A stretch of DNA of 55,142 nt from Lachnospiraceae bacterium (GTDB taxonomy: Bacteria > Bacillota > Clostridia > Lachnospirales > Lachnospiraceae), in NCBI GenBank assembly GCA_022510625.1, contig JAFLTD010000008.1, positions 1 to 55,142 of the forward strand, read 5' to 3'. Of this stretch, positions 16,818 through 25,441 are shown in pieces. The position numbers were made by a program, and so were the translations under genes. The notes beneath the pieces were generated by a model. The model was not told the DNA's origin. It made no database searches and saw only the letters and a list, made by a program, of their open reading frames with translations. Position 1 is the stretch's first letter; each line of letters starts with the position of its first letter.

Positions 16818-17822
16818 ATGGGCGAGAAGATCAGCGTGATCGTGCCGATATACAATTCCATAGATTGTCTGGAGAGGTGTGTGAAGTCTATCTGCGCGCA
16901 GACCTATACCGATTTGGAAATCCTGCTTATAGACGACGGTTCCACAGACGGTACGGATAAACTGTGCGAACGTCTTGCCGCGGAGGATAGCCGCATCCGT
17001 TTTTACCGAAAAGAGAACGGCGGTGCTTCCACGGCGCGCAACATGGGTATTCGTCTGGCAAAAGGCGAATATCTTGGTTTTGTGGACAGCGACGATTATA
17101 TTGAACCGGATATGTACGCGCAGATGATGGATACTGTGCTGGAACAGCATGTACCGATTGTGCAGATCTCGCGGGACGAGGTGGACGAAGAGGGCAATCG
17201 TCTGCCGGATATCTGCGTGCCGCCAGACAGCGTGCGGTTTTGCGAGGCGGAAGAGTTCCTGAAAGATTTGTTGCTGCACAGAGGTGACTGCTCTTTTTGT
17301 ACCAAATTGGTAAAGCGCGAGCTGTTTGAGAATCATAAATTTCCGGAAGGTGTTCTGAATGAAGATTTCAGTCTTCTGGTGGAGATGCTTCAGGAGATAG
17401 ACGGTATCACGATTCTGCCGGGGCAGTGTTATCATGTGGTGTGCAGACAGGAAAGCACTACCCGCAGGAAAACGCAGGACAGTTTTTCCAGAGTGTTTTT
17501 GGATATTGTGGATAATGCAGACAAAATGCAGGTGCTTGTGGATCTGAATTATCCCGGTCTGCACGTCTGTGCGATACGATTTAATCTGTACCAAAGGCTG
17601 GATTATCTTCTTCATGTCCCGATTTCTCAGATGAGGAGAGATAACCGGTTTTATTGCAGTGTGACGAAATATCTGAAAGATCATGTTCACGATACAGTGA
17701 CCAATCCTTATCTGACCGTAAAGAATAAAATATATCTGCTTCTTCTGACGATGGCACCGAGGACGGTCAGAAGGGTACACGCGTGGAAAATGGCGCAGAG
17801 AGATGGCCGGCGGATACATTGA
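16818..17822 (+). CDS. GT2 family glycosyltransferase
   Basis: This 334-residue enzyme has a textbook N-terminal GT2 domain: ISVIVPIYNSIDCLERC, LLIDDGSTDGT, NGGASTARNMGI and the DSDDY metal site at 90-94. The C-terminal half is helical and lacks clear membrane spans, as in EpsJ/CpsI-like enzymes. The start has GAAGAACG before it. An open frame on the opposite strand covers this gene and its flanks but is a shadow. Confidence 0.87.
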   Translation: MGEKISVIVPIYNSIDCLERCVKSICAQTYTDLEILLIDDGSTDGTDKLCERLAAEDSRIRFYRKENGGASTARNMGIRLAKGEYLGFVDSDDYIEPDMYAQMMDTVLEQHVPIVQISRDEVDEEGNRLPDICVPPDSVRFCEAEEFLKDLLLHRGDCSFCTKLVKRELFENHKFPEGVLNEDFSLLVEMLQEIDGITILPGQCYHVVCRQESTTRRKTQDSFSRVFLDIVDNADKMQVLVDLNYPGLHVCAIRFNLYQRLDYLLHVPISQMRRDNRFYCSVTKYLKDHVHDTVTNPYLTVKNKIYLLLLTMAPRTVRRVHAWKMAQRDGRRIH

Positions 17823-17843
17823 CGGGAGTGACGGGAAGGCGGA

Positions 17844-19514
17844 ATGAAACAAAAGCAGAGCAGTGGTAAAAAAATATATCTCATAGCCTTTTTGATAATC
17901 TGGGTGGTGCAGATGGCGGCCGCCTTTTATTTCTGTACGCAGAAGCAGGGCTTTCACGAGGACGAATACTATACCTATTATTCCACGGCCCGCACAAACG
18001 GTTTCTATGTGGAGAGCGGGCAATGGATGGACAGGGAAGTCTATCGCAATGAATTTGTGGTGCTTCCCGAAGAGCGTTTTCAGTATGGATTGGTTAAGCT
18101 GGTGCAGTCGTGGGATGTGCATCCGCCTATGTACTATTGGGTGTTCCATACCGTGGCATCGTTTGTGCCGAATGTGTTTTCCAAATGGATTGGACTTTCA
18201 GTCAATTTATTTTTTCACGGAATCAACATTATTTTAATGACATATTTGTCATATTTGATTGCCGGACATGACGGCAAGTTGTCGCTTTGTGCGACATTGT
18301 TATGGGGATTGAGTTCCGCTGTTGTCAGTGGAGTGGTGTTTATCAGAATGTACGAGATGCTGACGATGTTCGTACTGCTGTGCGCTATATTACATGTGCG
18401 TGAGGTGCCAAAGCGCGGGACGAAGATTTCCGTGCTCAGGACTTTGGTTCCTATGGCAGTTGTGACATATCTGGGTTTTCTGACACAATACTATTATTTT
18501 ATTTTTCTTTTTTACCTCGGCATTGCTTTTAGTGTATGGCTTATATGGCGGGACAGAAACTTATGGAATTGTATTCGTTATGGCGTTGGTCAGGGTGTTG
18601 CTTTTGTACTTGCGTATCTGACATATCCTTCCTGTCTGGGTCAGATGTTCCGCGGACAGCGGGGCGCGCAGGCGACGGAGAATTTCTTTGATCTGTCTAA
18701 CACGTTAGGCAGGATGCGGTTTTTCTATGATTTGATGGATCGATTTGCGTTCGGACATCTGCTTTCCATTCTGTTACTGTTTATATTGGTTTTTGCAGTG
18801 GCGGCATATCGCTGGGGCAGAATTGTTGTGAAAGATGCGAGAGGGCAGTCGGACAAAGTTGCTCTTGAGCTGCATGGCAGCGGATTCGGTGCCGGGTTTT
18901 GGATGCTCGTGTTTACGGCAGCCGGGTATTTTGTGACGGTGTCCAAGACGGCGCTTCTTCTCGGCGATACATCCAATCGCTATCAACTTCCTATATACGG
19001 CATTGTTGTTCTTTTGGTGTTTGTGGCGGTCTGCGGGTTGTGGCGGGTACTGTCTGCGGGCTGCGCAGCAAACAGTAAATACGTGAAATACGTAAAATAT
19101 GCGGAAACGATTTTCGTGGTGCTTTGGCTGGTGGCCGTTTTGCTGGGGCACTGCAAAGATGGCGTGGTTTTTCTCTACCCGGAGGATGAAGAGCAGGTAG
19201 CTTTTGCAGAAGAGTGTGCAGCACAAGGTACGCTTGCGGTCTATCTGTATCAGCCGGGCGAGGAGTGGTGCATATGGGATGTGGCGGACGAACTGTTCAT
19301 GTATCCGAAAGTCTACTTTGCGGCTGCAGATGGGAGCTCTGTGGATAGATTAAATGATATCGAAATACAGAATGCGGATTCCCTTGTAGTCTATATTGCC
19401 TCAGGGGCCGATAATACGGAGCAGACTATGAGGGTGTCAGCAAGCGCCGACTCGGTGAGCGGCTGCACGAGGATATTTGAGGAGAAATACTGTGATGTGT
19501 GGTATTTTGAATGA
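17844..19514 (+). CDS. GT39/ArnT-like membrane glycosyltransferase
   Basis: A 556-residue protein with about 10-12 transmembrane helices and a short soluble tail. The first extracytoplasmic loop starts QGFHEDEYYTYYSTA, with acidic residues E39-D40-E41 where GT-C enzymes have the catalytic Asp/Glu. It then has SWDVHPPMYYWVFHTVASF, close to the HPPLYY motif of the GT39/ArnT group. It should use a polyprenyl-phosphate sugar as donor on the outer face of the membrane. The lipid donor could be made by the GtrB-like enzyme at 7211. It is the last gene of this operon; no terminator follows. Confidence 0.75.
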   Translation: MKQKQSSGKKIYLIAFLIIWVVQMAAAFYFCTQKQGFHEDEYYTYYSTARTNGFYVESGQWMDREVYRNEFVVLPEERFQYGLVKLVQSWDVHPPMYYWVFHTVASFVPNVFSKWIGLSVNLFFHGINIILMTYLSYLIAGHDGKLSLCATLLWGLSSAVVSGVVFIRMYEMLTMFVLLCAILHVREVPKRGTKISVLRTLVPMAVVTYLGFLTQYYYFIFLFYLGIAFSVWLIWRDRNLWNCIRYGVGQGVAFVLAYLTYPSCLGQMFRGQRGAQATENFFDLSNTLGRMRFFYDLMDRFAFGHLLSILLLFILVFAVAAYRWGRIVVKDARGQSDKVALELHGSGFGAGFWMLVFTAAGYFVTVSKTALLLGDTSNRYQLPIYGIVVLLVFVAVCGLWRVLSAGCAANSKYVKYVKYAETIFVVLWLVAVLLGHCKDGVVFLYPEDEEQVAFAEECAAQGTLAVYLYQPGEEWCIWDVADELFMYPKVYFAAADGSSVDRLNDIEIQNADSLVVYIASGADNTEQTMRVSASADSVSGCTRIFEEKYCDVWYFE

Positions 19515-19524
19515 TAGGGCATGA

Positions 19525-19553
19525 TTGCAAACGAAATTCCCTTATGATATACT
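19525..19553 (+). promoter_or_regulatory. SigmaA-type promoter of the pseB operon
   Basis: TTGCAA (19525-19530), 17 bp, TATACT (19548-19553), within the extended context TATGATATACT, 43 bp upstream of the pseB ATG. Confidence 0.7.
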
Positions 19554-19596
19554 TATGGACAGCACAAATGACGAATTCTTAAACGGAGGAAAACTC

Positions 19597-20592
19597 ATGT
19601 TAAATAATAAAACAATACTGGTTACCGGCGGCACGGGCTCTTTCGGTAAATGCTTTACAAGATACGTCCTGACTCACTATCAGCCCAAGAAAATCATCAT
19701 CTACTCAAGAGATGAGTTTAAGCAGTGGATCATGGCAGATGAATTCAGGGAGTACGAAGATAAGCTTCGCTTTTTTATCGGCGACGTGAGAGATCTGAAT
19801 CGGTTGAAGAGAGCTTGCGAGGGCGTGGACTATATCATTCACGCGGCGGCGTTAAAGCAGGTTCCTGCCTGTGAGTATAACCCTAACGAGGCGATCAAGA
19901 CCAACATCAACGGCGCCATGAATGTTATCGACGCAGCTTTGGACAGCGGCGTACGCAAAGTGGTGGCATTGTCTACGGACAAGGCAGTCAATCCTGTCAA
20001 CCTGTACGGCGGCACGAAACTGGTGTCGGATAAGTTGTTCGTGGCAGCAAATGCCTATGCGGGAACGAAGGACATCAACTTTTCCATTGTGCGTTACGGC
20101 AATGTGGCAGGGAGCCGCGGTTCGGTCATTCCTGTTTTCAATAAAGTGATCAAGGAGGGCAAGACAGAACTTCCGGTCACCGATGTCAGGATGACACGTT
20201 TCTGGATCAGCCTGACGCAGGGAGTGGAGCTTGTGATCAAGGCGCTTCAGGAGGCGAAAGGCGGCGAGACATTCATCAGTAAGATACCGTCCTTTAAGGT
20301 TACCGATCTGGCTGAAGCGATGCTGCCGGGATGTACGATCAGGGAAACCGGAATCCGTCCGGGAGAGAAACTGCATGAGATCATGGTGACGACTGAGGAT
20401 TCCTACACAACCTACGAGTATGACAAGCATTTTATTGTATATCCTCAGATGACGTGGAACAACAAACAGCAGCCCGACTTAAGCGGCAGGAAAGTGGAAG
20501 AAGGTTTTTCCTACAGTTCCGGCACGAACACAGAATGGCTGTCTGTGGAAGATATCAGAGAGCTGTTAAAAGGTATCGATTTGGAGAAATAA
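19597..20592 (+). CDS. pseB: UDP-GlcNAc 4,6-dehydratase, inverting (PseB)
   Basis: This 331-residue SDR enzyme dehydrates UDP-GlcNAc and epimerises C5, giving UDP-2-acetamido-2,6-dideoxy-beta-L-arabino-hexos-4-ulose, the entry step to pseudaminic acid. The motifs are TGGTGSFGK (10-18), HAAALKQVP (82-90), the catalytic D128-K129 (LSTDKA) and Y137/K141 (YGGTK), the altered SDR set of the FlaA1/PseB family. The specific tail RETGIRPGEKLHEIM is present. A TTG-started frame reaches back to 19525, but GGAGGA six bases before ATG 19597 defines the start. PseC follows 69 bases later. Confidence 0.94.
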   Translation: MLNNKTILVTGGTGSFGKCFTRYVLTHYQPKKIIIYSRDEFKQWIMADEFREYEDKLRFFIGDVRDLNRLKRACEGVDYIIHAAALKQVPACEYNPNEAIKTNINGAMNVIDAALDSGVRKVVALSTDKAVNPVNLYGGTKLVSDKLFVAANAYAGTKDINFSIVRYGNVAGSRGSVIPVFNKVIKEGKTELPVTDVRMTRFWISLTQGVELVIKALQEAKGGETFISKIPSFKVTDLAEAMLPGCTIRETGIRPGEKLHEIMVTTEDSYTTYEYDKHFIVYPQMTWNNKQQPDLSGRKVEEGFSYSSGTNTEWLSVEDIRELLKGIDLEK

Positions 20593-20609
20593 TGCAGTTA
20601 GCCGTAGAC

Positions 20610-20634
20610 GGACATGCACGTCATGTGCATGTCC
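20610..20634 (+). other. Perfect 10-bp hairpin between pseB and pseC
   Basis: GGACATGCAC and GTGCATGTCC (20610-20619 with 20625-20634) form an uninterrupted stem with a 5-base loop. Only three T follow, so it is a weak terminator at best. It ends 14 bases before the pseC ribosome binding site (20649-20653). Confidence 0.6.
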
Positions 20635-20661
20635 TTTGTGGCTTGTATAGGAGAGCGAACA

Positions 20662-21873
20662 ATGTATCAGTCTAACGTGAAAAAACCTGCCGTTGAGGGT
20701 GGTGTGCCTGCCAGAGAGACGAAAATTTATTACGGACATCAATATATCGATGAAGCAGATGTTCAGGCGGTTGTAGATGTGCTTCGCAATCACGATCTGA
20801 CATGCGGACCTAAGATCAAGGAGCTGGAGGATAAACTGTGCAGCGTGACCGGCGCAAAGTATGCGGTAGTGTGCAGCAACGGTACGGCGGCGCTCCACAT
20901 TGCGTGCCTGGCAGCAGGTGTGGGAGAAGGGGATGAAGTGATCACAACTCCCATCACCTTTGCGGCGTCTGCTAACTGTGCGTTATACTGTGGCGCAAGA
21001 CCGGTTTTCGCGGACATCGACCCGGAGACGTACAATATTGATCCTCAGAAAGTGGAGGAGGCGGTTACGGAGCGGACAAAGGCGGTGATTGCAGTTGACT
21101 ATACTGGTCAATCTGCGGAATTGGAGCCGCTGCAGGAGATCTGTAAAGAACATGGACTCATTTTGATTGAGGACGGCGCACATGTGATCGGCACAAAATA
21201 TAAAGGCAGGGCCAACGGTTCCATTGCCGATATGACGACATTCAGCTTTCACCCGGTAAAGACCGTTACCGGCGGCGAGGGCGGTGCGGTGCTGACCAAC
21301 GACGAGACATTATACCGGAAATTGCTCCTCTATCGTTCCCACGGTATTACGAGAGATACCGACTTAATGGAACATGAACCGGATGGGGCATGGTACTATG
21401 AACAGATTGCGCTGGGATTCAATTATCGTATGACGGATATTCAGGCGGCGCTGATCATCAGTCAGCTCGATAAGCTTCCGATGTTCAGTAACAGAAGAAA
21501 AGAGATCGTTGCAAGATACGATGAGGCTTTCGGTAAGCTTCCGCAGTTGTTTGTACAGAGAGAAATTCCGGAGTCAGACACTACGAGACATCTGTACATT
21601 TTGCGTATTGTGCCTGAGAAACTGACAATTGGCAGAAGACAATTTTTTGATGCTCTGGCGGCGGAGAATGTATGCTGTAATGTGCATTATATACCGACCT
21701 ATTATTTTCCGTATTATGAGAAGATGGGTTATCGGAGGGGACTGTGCCCGAATGCGGAGAAACTGTACGGGGAGATCATTTCTCTGCCGCTCTACTATGC
21801 CATGACCGATGAGGATGTGGAGAGTGTTATTGAAGCCGTGACAAAGATTGCAGTGTACTATGAGAGGAAATAA
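20662..21873 (+). CDS. pseC: UDP-4-amino-4,6-dideoxy-L-AltNAc transaminase (PseC)
   Basis: The 403-residue PLP enzyme aminates C4 of the PseB product with glutamate, giving UDP-4-amino-4,6-dideoxy-beta-L-AltNAc. It is a full DegT/DnrJ-fold protein: CSNGTAALHIA (71-81), IEDGAHVIGT (D171 contacts the PLP nitrogen) and FSFHPVKTVTGGEGG with Schiff-base Lys200. The PseC-type N-terminus IYYGHQYIDEADVQAV is present. ATG 20662 has AGGAG eight bases upstream; a longer in-frame start at 20614 runs through the hairpin and is not favoured. Confidence 0.93.
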   Translation: MYQSNVKKPAVEGGVPARETKIYYGHQYIDEADVQAVVDVLRNHDLTCGPKIKELEDKLCSVTGAKYAVVCSNGTAALHIACLAAGVGEGDEVITTPITFAASANCALYCGARPVFADIDPETYNIDPQKVEEAVTERTKAVIAVDYTGQSAELEPLQEICKEHGLILIEDGAHVIGTKYKGRANGSIADMTTFSFHPVKTVTGGEGGAVLTNDETLYRKLLLYRSHGITRDTDLMEHEPDGAWYYEQIALGFNYRMTDIQAALIISQLDKLPMFSNRRKEIVARYDEAFGKLPQLFVQREIPESDTTRHLYILRIVPEKLTIGRRQFFDALAAENVCCNVHYIPTYYFPYYEKMGYRRGLCPNAEKLYGEIISLPLYYAMTDEDVESVIEAVTKIAVYYERK

Positions 21874-21874
21874 C

Positions 21875-24085
21875 ATGCAGACAAAAGAACTGCCGATAAA
21901 AACGAAAATTATATATGCCACTGCAGTATGTTTGGTCACAGTGTTTCTTTGGCTGAGCAATGAAGGCGGCAGTCCGTTGGTATACTCGGGAGCAAAACTA
22001 CAGCATTCCGTGGGAGCCATTGATTCGGAGAATGCTCTTGTGGTGCGGGACTCTGTGGCAATCAATGGCATCGTTGCAAGCACACCCAAGTATGTTCTGA
22101 ATAAAGGCAGTTATACTGTCACGCTGGACTATTTAGCGGATCAAAGAGATTCGGTTTTGGAATTGTGGGAACAGGGGAAAAAAGTAGCGGCGTGGACAAT
22201 GGAACCGGGGCAGATTCAGCTGACGACTGATTTTACGTTGTCAAAAGATGCTAAACAGCTGCAATTGCAGGTAAATTATAGTGGCAACGGTTCTCTGGCA
22301 ATCAAGAAACTAAGTCTGACACCAAACACGCTCTTCTATTCGGACACATATTTCTTTATCGCTATTTTTCTTGTATGCAGTCTGCTTGTGTGGTTGTATC
22401 TGACAAAAGGCAGAGATTATCTGACACAGGAACAATTGGTAGATTACAGTATTATTCTTGGTGTGGCATTACTTGCCATGACACCGATGATGCAGACTTA
22501 TCTCTATAACGGAGATGATTTATGTTACCATTTGGCACGCCTGGAGGGACTCAAGGATGGCATTCTGGACGGGCAGATTCCAGTCAATATTCAACCGGAA
22601 GGATTGCAGGGAAACGGTTATCTGAATGCCATGTATCCGTACTTGTTTTTGTATATAGGAGCTTTTTTACGAATTTGCCGCGTGTCGCTCGGATTATCTT
22701 ACAAGGTTTTGATCTTTCTGGCAAACCTTGGCTCGGCTGTCAGTGCTTACGTTGCAATGAAATCCATGAGCAGGTCCCGCCGAAGTATTTTACTGGCGGT
22801 AGTGTTATATACACTTATGCCTTACCGTTTCACCAATATTTTTTCGAGGGGTGACCTGGGCGAGACATTGGCGCTGATATTTTGGCCGTTCATTATTGCG
22901 GGACTCTATCATGTTATTATGGGAGAGCGGAATAGATGGTATTATCTGGTGATCGGGTTCAGCGGTGTGCTGCAGAGCCATATTTTGAGTGCAGCAATTG
23001 CTGCGGCAATCTGTGTGATTACCGCATTTGTTTATTGTATGCGAATCATACGGGAACGAAGGTATATAGAAGTCGGCAAGGCAGTCGGAATGTCTGTGCT
23101 GCTGAATGTGTGGTATCTTGTCCCGTTTTTATATTACTATTTTGGGGACGATTTGAGTACTGAGGTGCTGAGGTGGAGCAGCTATTTTGAGCAGTCTATT
23201 AATCCGTCAAACCTCACCCAAACACTCAGCTTGTACAATAAGCAGTATTTTTCCTTTGGGTTGGCACTTTTAGGCTGTATGGGTATCGGCATTATATGGC
23301 TGCTGTGTGAGAAAAACAGTGCCAAGAAAGAAGAGGACGGATATTTGCTGTATCTGCTCGTGCTGGGGTGCCTGATGGCCTACATGACTACAGGCTATTT
23401 TCCTAATCGGGTACTTCTTGAAAACGAGTTCTTTAAGAACATTGTTACTATGATACAATTCCCATGGCGCTTTTTAGGACCGGCGTCCGCATGTTTTCTC
23501 TTTGTGGGAGCGATTGGATTGTCCAAATCGAACGTACTGAAACCATATAGGAATCTTATTTTTGCCATGTTAATAGGTTTGAACCTTCTGGTGATCATAT
23601 CTGTTCCGACAGATAATAATCACATGCCGTACGACAGCGCACAGGCGGCAGCTTCTAAAGGACATGAAAGTAAGCTGGCGGCGAATATCGGACTGTTTTA
23701 CCCGCACGAGTGGCGTATCGAAGGTGCATCGGATGATAAGCTGACATCCAGCGTGTTTATATCCGACGTTAATAACGTGTCGGTCATTGATTATCAAAGA
23801 AAAGGAACGGACTCTGTGGCTGTATATACCGCTTCAGACAATGAAAGTTACATTGAACTTCCGATTCAGAATTATCTCGGTTATCGTGCCTATGATGAAA
23901 ACGGAGACAGGTTGGAGATAGAGCAGGGCGAAGGCGCAAGAATGCGGTTCAAGACAAACGGGGACGGTGCAGAGCATACGATTCATGTCTGCTACGGACC
24001 GCACCCTCTGTTTATACTGGCTAATCTGATTTCTGCACTGACAATAGGGGGAATTGCGCTGCAGTTATGGAAACAAAAACACTGA
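21875..24085 (+). CDS. Large GT-C-like membrane protein, function unknown
   Basis: A 736-residue protein with one N-terminal helix (about 10-27), an extracytoplasmic beta-rich domain (about 30-155), then some 11-12 transmembrane helices and a second soluble domain near 590-715, ending in a last helix. The first multi-span loop has YNGDDLCYHLARLEGLKDG, with paired Asp in the position of a GT-C catalytic motif, and MYPYLFLYIGAFLR. This resembles YfhO-like and 6-pyruvoyl-tetrahydropterin-synthase-related membrane proteins of glycan loci. Its start follows the pseC stop by one base, with GAGAGG upstream. Transfer of a lipid-linked sugar outside the cell is the likely role, but this is inferred. 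Confidence 0.7.
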   Translation: MQTKELPIKTKIIYATAVCLVTVFLWLSNEGGSPLVYSGAKLQHSVGAIDSENALVVRDSVAINGIVASTPKYVLNKGSYTVTLDYLADQRDSVLELWEQGKKVAAWTMEPGQIQLTTDFTLSKDAKQLQLQVNYSGNGSLAIKKLSLTPNTLFYSDTYFFIAIFLVCSLLVWLYLTKGRDYLTQEQLVDYSIILGVALLAMTPMMQTYLYNGDDLCYHLARLEGLKDGILDGQIPVNIQPEGLQGNGYLNAMYPYLFLYIGAFLRICRVSLGLSYKVLIFLANLGSAVSAYVAMKSMSRSRRSILLAVVLYTLMPYRFTNIFSRGDLGETLALIFWPFIIAGLYHVIMGERNRWYYLVIGFSGVLQSHILSAAIAAAICVITAFVYCMRIIRERRYIEVGKAVGMSVLLNVWYLVPFLYYYFGDDLSTEVLRWSSYFEQSINPSNLTQTLSLYNKQYFSFGLALLGCMGIGIIWLLCEKNSAKKEEDGYLLYLLVLGCLMAYMTTGYFPNRVLLENEFFKNIVTMIQFPWRFLGPASACFLFVGAIGLSKSNVLKPYRNLIFAMLIGLNLLVIISVPTDNNHMPYDSAQAAASKGHESKLAANIGLFYPHEWRIEGASDDKLTSSVFISDVNNVSVIDYQRKGTDSVAVYTASDNESYIELPIQNYLGYRAYDENGDRLEIEQGEGARMRFKTNGDGAEHTIHVCYGPHPLFILANLISALTIGGIALQLWKQKH

Positions 24086-25431
24086 CACGCAATATGACGC
24101 AGGGAAGACCTGTTTCGCATATTGTTTCTTTTGCGCTGCCTCTTATGGCGGGCAATGTTTTTCAGCAAATGTATACCGTAGTGGATACAATGATCGTGGG
24201 TAAAGCACTCGGCGTGGATGCACTTGCGGCGCTCGGAGCATCGGATTGGCTGAACTGGATGATGCTGGGTATCATTCAGGGATTGACACAGGGATTTGCC
24301 ATTCAGATGGCACAGGATTTCGGCGCGGGACAGACAGAACGATTGCGCAGGACGGTAGGCAATTCCGTCATATTGGCAGCAATCAGCACCATGTTTCTGC
24401 TTGTGCTCGGGCAGGCAGCAGCGGCGCCGATGCTGGGGCTTCTGCACACACCCTCTGAGATTGTCGGAAATGCGCTTTTATACTTGCGTATTATGTTTGC
24501 CGGAGTTCCTATCGTAATGAGTTACAATATGCTCGCATCCATTTTGCGGGCGCTCGGTGACGGCAAGACGCCGCTTCAGGCCATGGTGGTAGCCTCCTTG
24601 ACTAATATTGGTCTGGATATTCTGTTTGTTCTCGTTTTTCATTGGGGCATTGCGGGAGCGGCTGTAGCGACTTTAATTGCACAGATGGTATCCAGCGGGT
24701 TTTGCCTGTGGCATATCAGAAAAGTATCGATTTTGTCTTGTAAGAGAGATGACTTTCGTCTGCAGGCACAGGTTGCGGGAAGATTGTTTGTTCTTGGGCT
24801 GCCGATGGCATTTCAGAACAGTATCATTTCCATCGGCGGTATGATTGTACAGACGGTGGTAAACGGATTCGGCGTTATTTTTATTGCGGGATTTACGGCT
24901 ACCAATAAACTCTACGGTGTTCTGGAGATTGCGGCTACATCTTACGGATACGCGATGACCACTTATGTTGGGCAGAATCTCGGAGCCGGGGAGTATACCC
25001 GGATTCGCAAGGGTGTCCGTGCGGCGCTCTGGGTCGCCATGGTAACCTCTGTGGTAATTGCGCTGTGCATGCTGTTTTTTGGGCGCAGCATACTCGGATT
25101 TTTCTTGTCCGGAAGTGAGCAGGTCGTTGACCAGGCGATGACAATTGCTTACCGCTATCTTGCAATTATGAGTATCTGCTTGCCCATACTATACTTGTTG
25201 CACATTATCCGTTCGGCGCTGCAGGGTATGGGCAACACGGTACTGCCGATGGTCTCCGGAATTGCGGAATTTGTCATGCGCACGCTGGCGGCGCTCTTGC
25301 TGCCCGGCATGATCGGGGAAAGCGGCATCTTCTATGCGGAGGTCACTGCATGGACAGGAGCGGATGTTATTTTGATAAGCAGCTATTTCTTTGTGTTGCG
25401 GCATATTGCGAAAAAAATAAAAAAGAAATGA
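24067..25431 (+). CDS. MATE family transporter, possible flippase
   Basis: A 454-residue, 12-helix protein of the multidrug and toxic compound extrusion family. It has the N-terminal FALPLMAGNVFQQMYTVVD and MIVGKALGVDALAALGA, and the symmetric second half LPMAFQNSIISIGGMIVQTVVNGFG. MATE proteins share the MOP fold with Wzx flippases. In this operon it could move a lipid-linked precursor, but the sequence resembles ordinary DinF/NorM-type MATE proteins and drug export cannot be excluded. The gene overlaps the previous one by 19 bases and has no clear ribosome binding site, suggesting coupled translation. Confidence 0.85.
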   Translation: METKTLTRNMTQGRPVSHIVSFALPLMAGNVFQQMYTVVDTMIVGKALGVDALAALGASDWLNWMMLGIIQGLTQGFAIQMAQDFGAGQTERLRRTVGNSVILAAISTMFLLVLGQAAAAPMLGLLHTPSEIVGNALLYLRIMFAGVPIVMSYNMLASILRALGDGKTPLQAMVVASLTNIGLDILFVLVFHWGIAGAAVATLIAQMVSSGFCLWHIRKVSILSCKRDDFRLQAQVAGRLFVLGLPMAFQNSIISIGGMIVQTVVNGFGVIFIAGFTATNKLYGVLEIAATSYGYAMTTYVGQNLGAGEYTRIRKGVRAALWVAMVTSVVIALCMLFFGRSILGFFLSGSEQVVDQAMTIAYRYLAIMSICLPILYLLHIIRSALQGMGNTVLPMVSGIAEFVMRTLAALLLPGMIGESGIFYAEVTAWTGADVILISSYFFVLRHIAKKIKKK

Positions 25432-25441
25432 GGATGGTACT

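Noticed and set aside
16779..18149. Open frame of 456 codons on the minus strand
   Set aside because: It overlaps the GT2 gene at 16818-17822 and the start of the next gene, has no recognisable domain, and its His/Arg/Ile-rich composition is typical of an antisense shadow.
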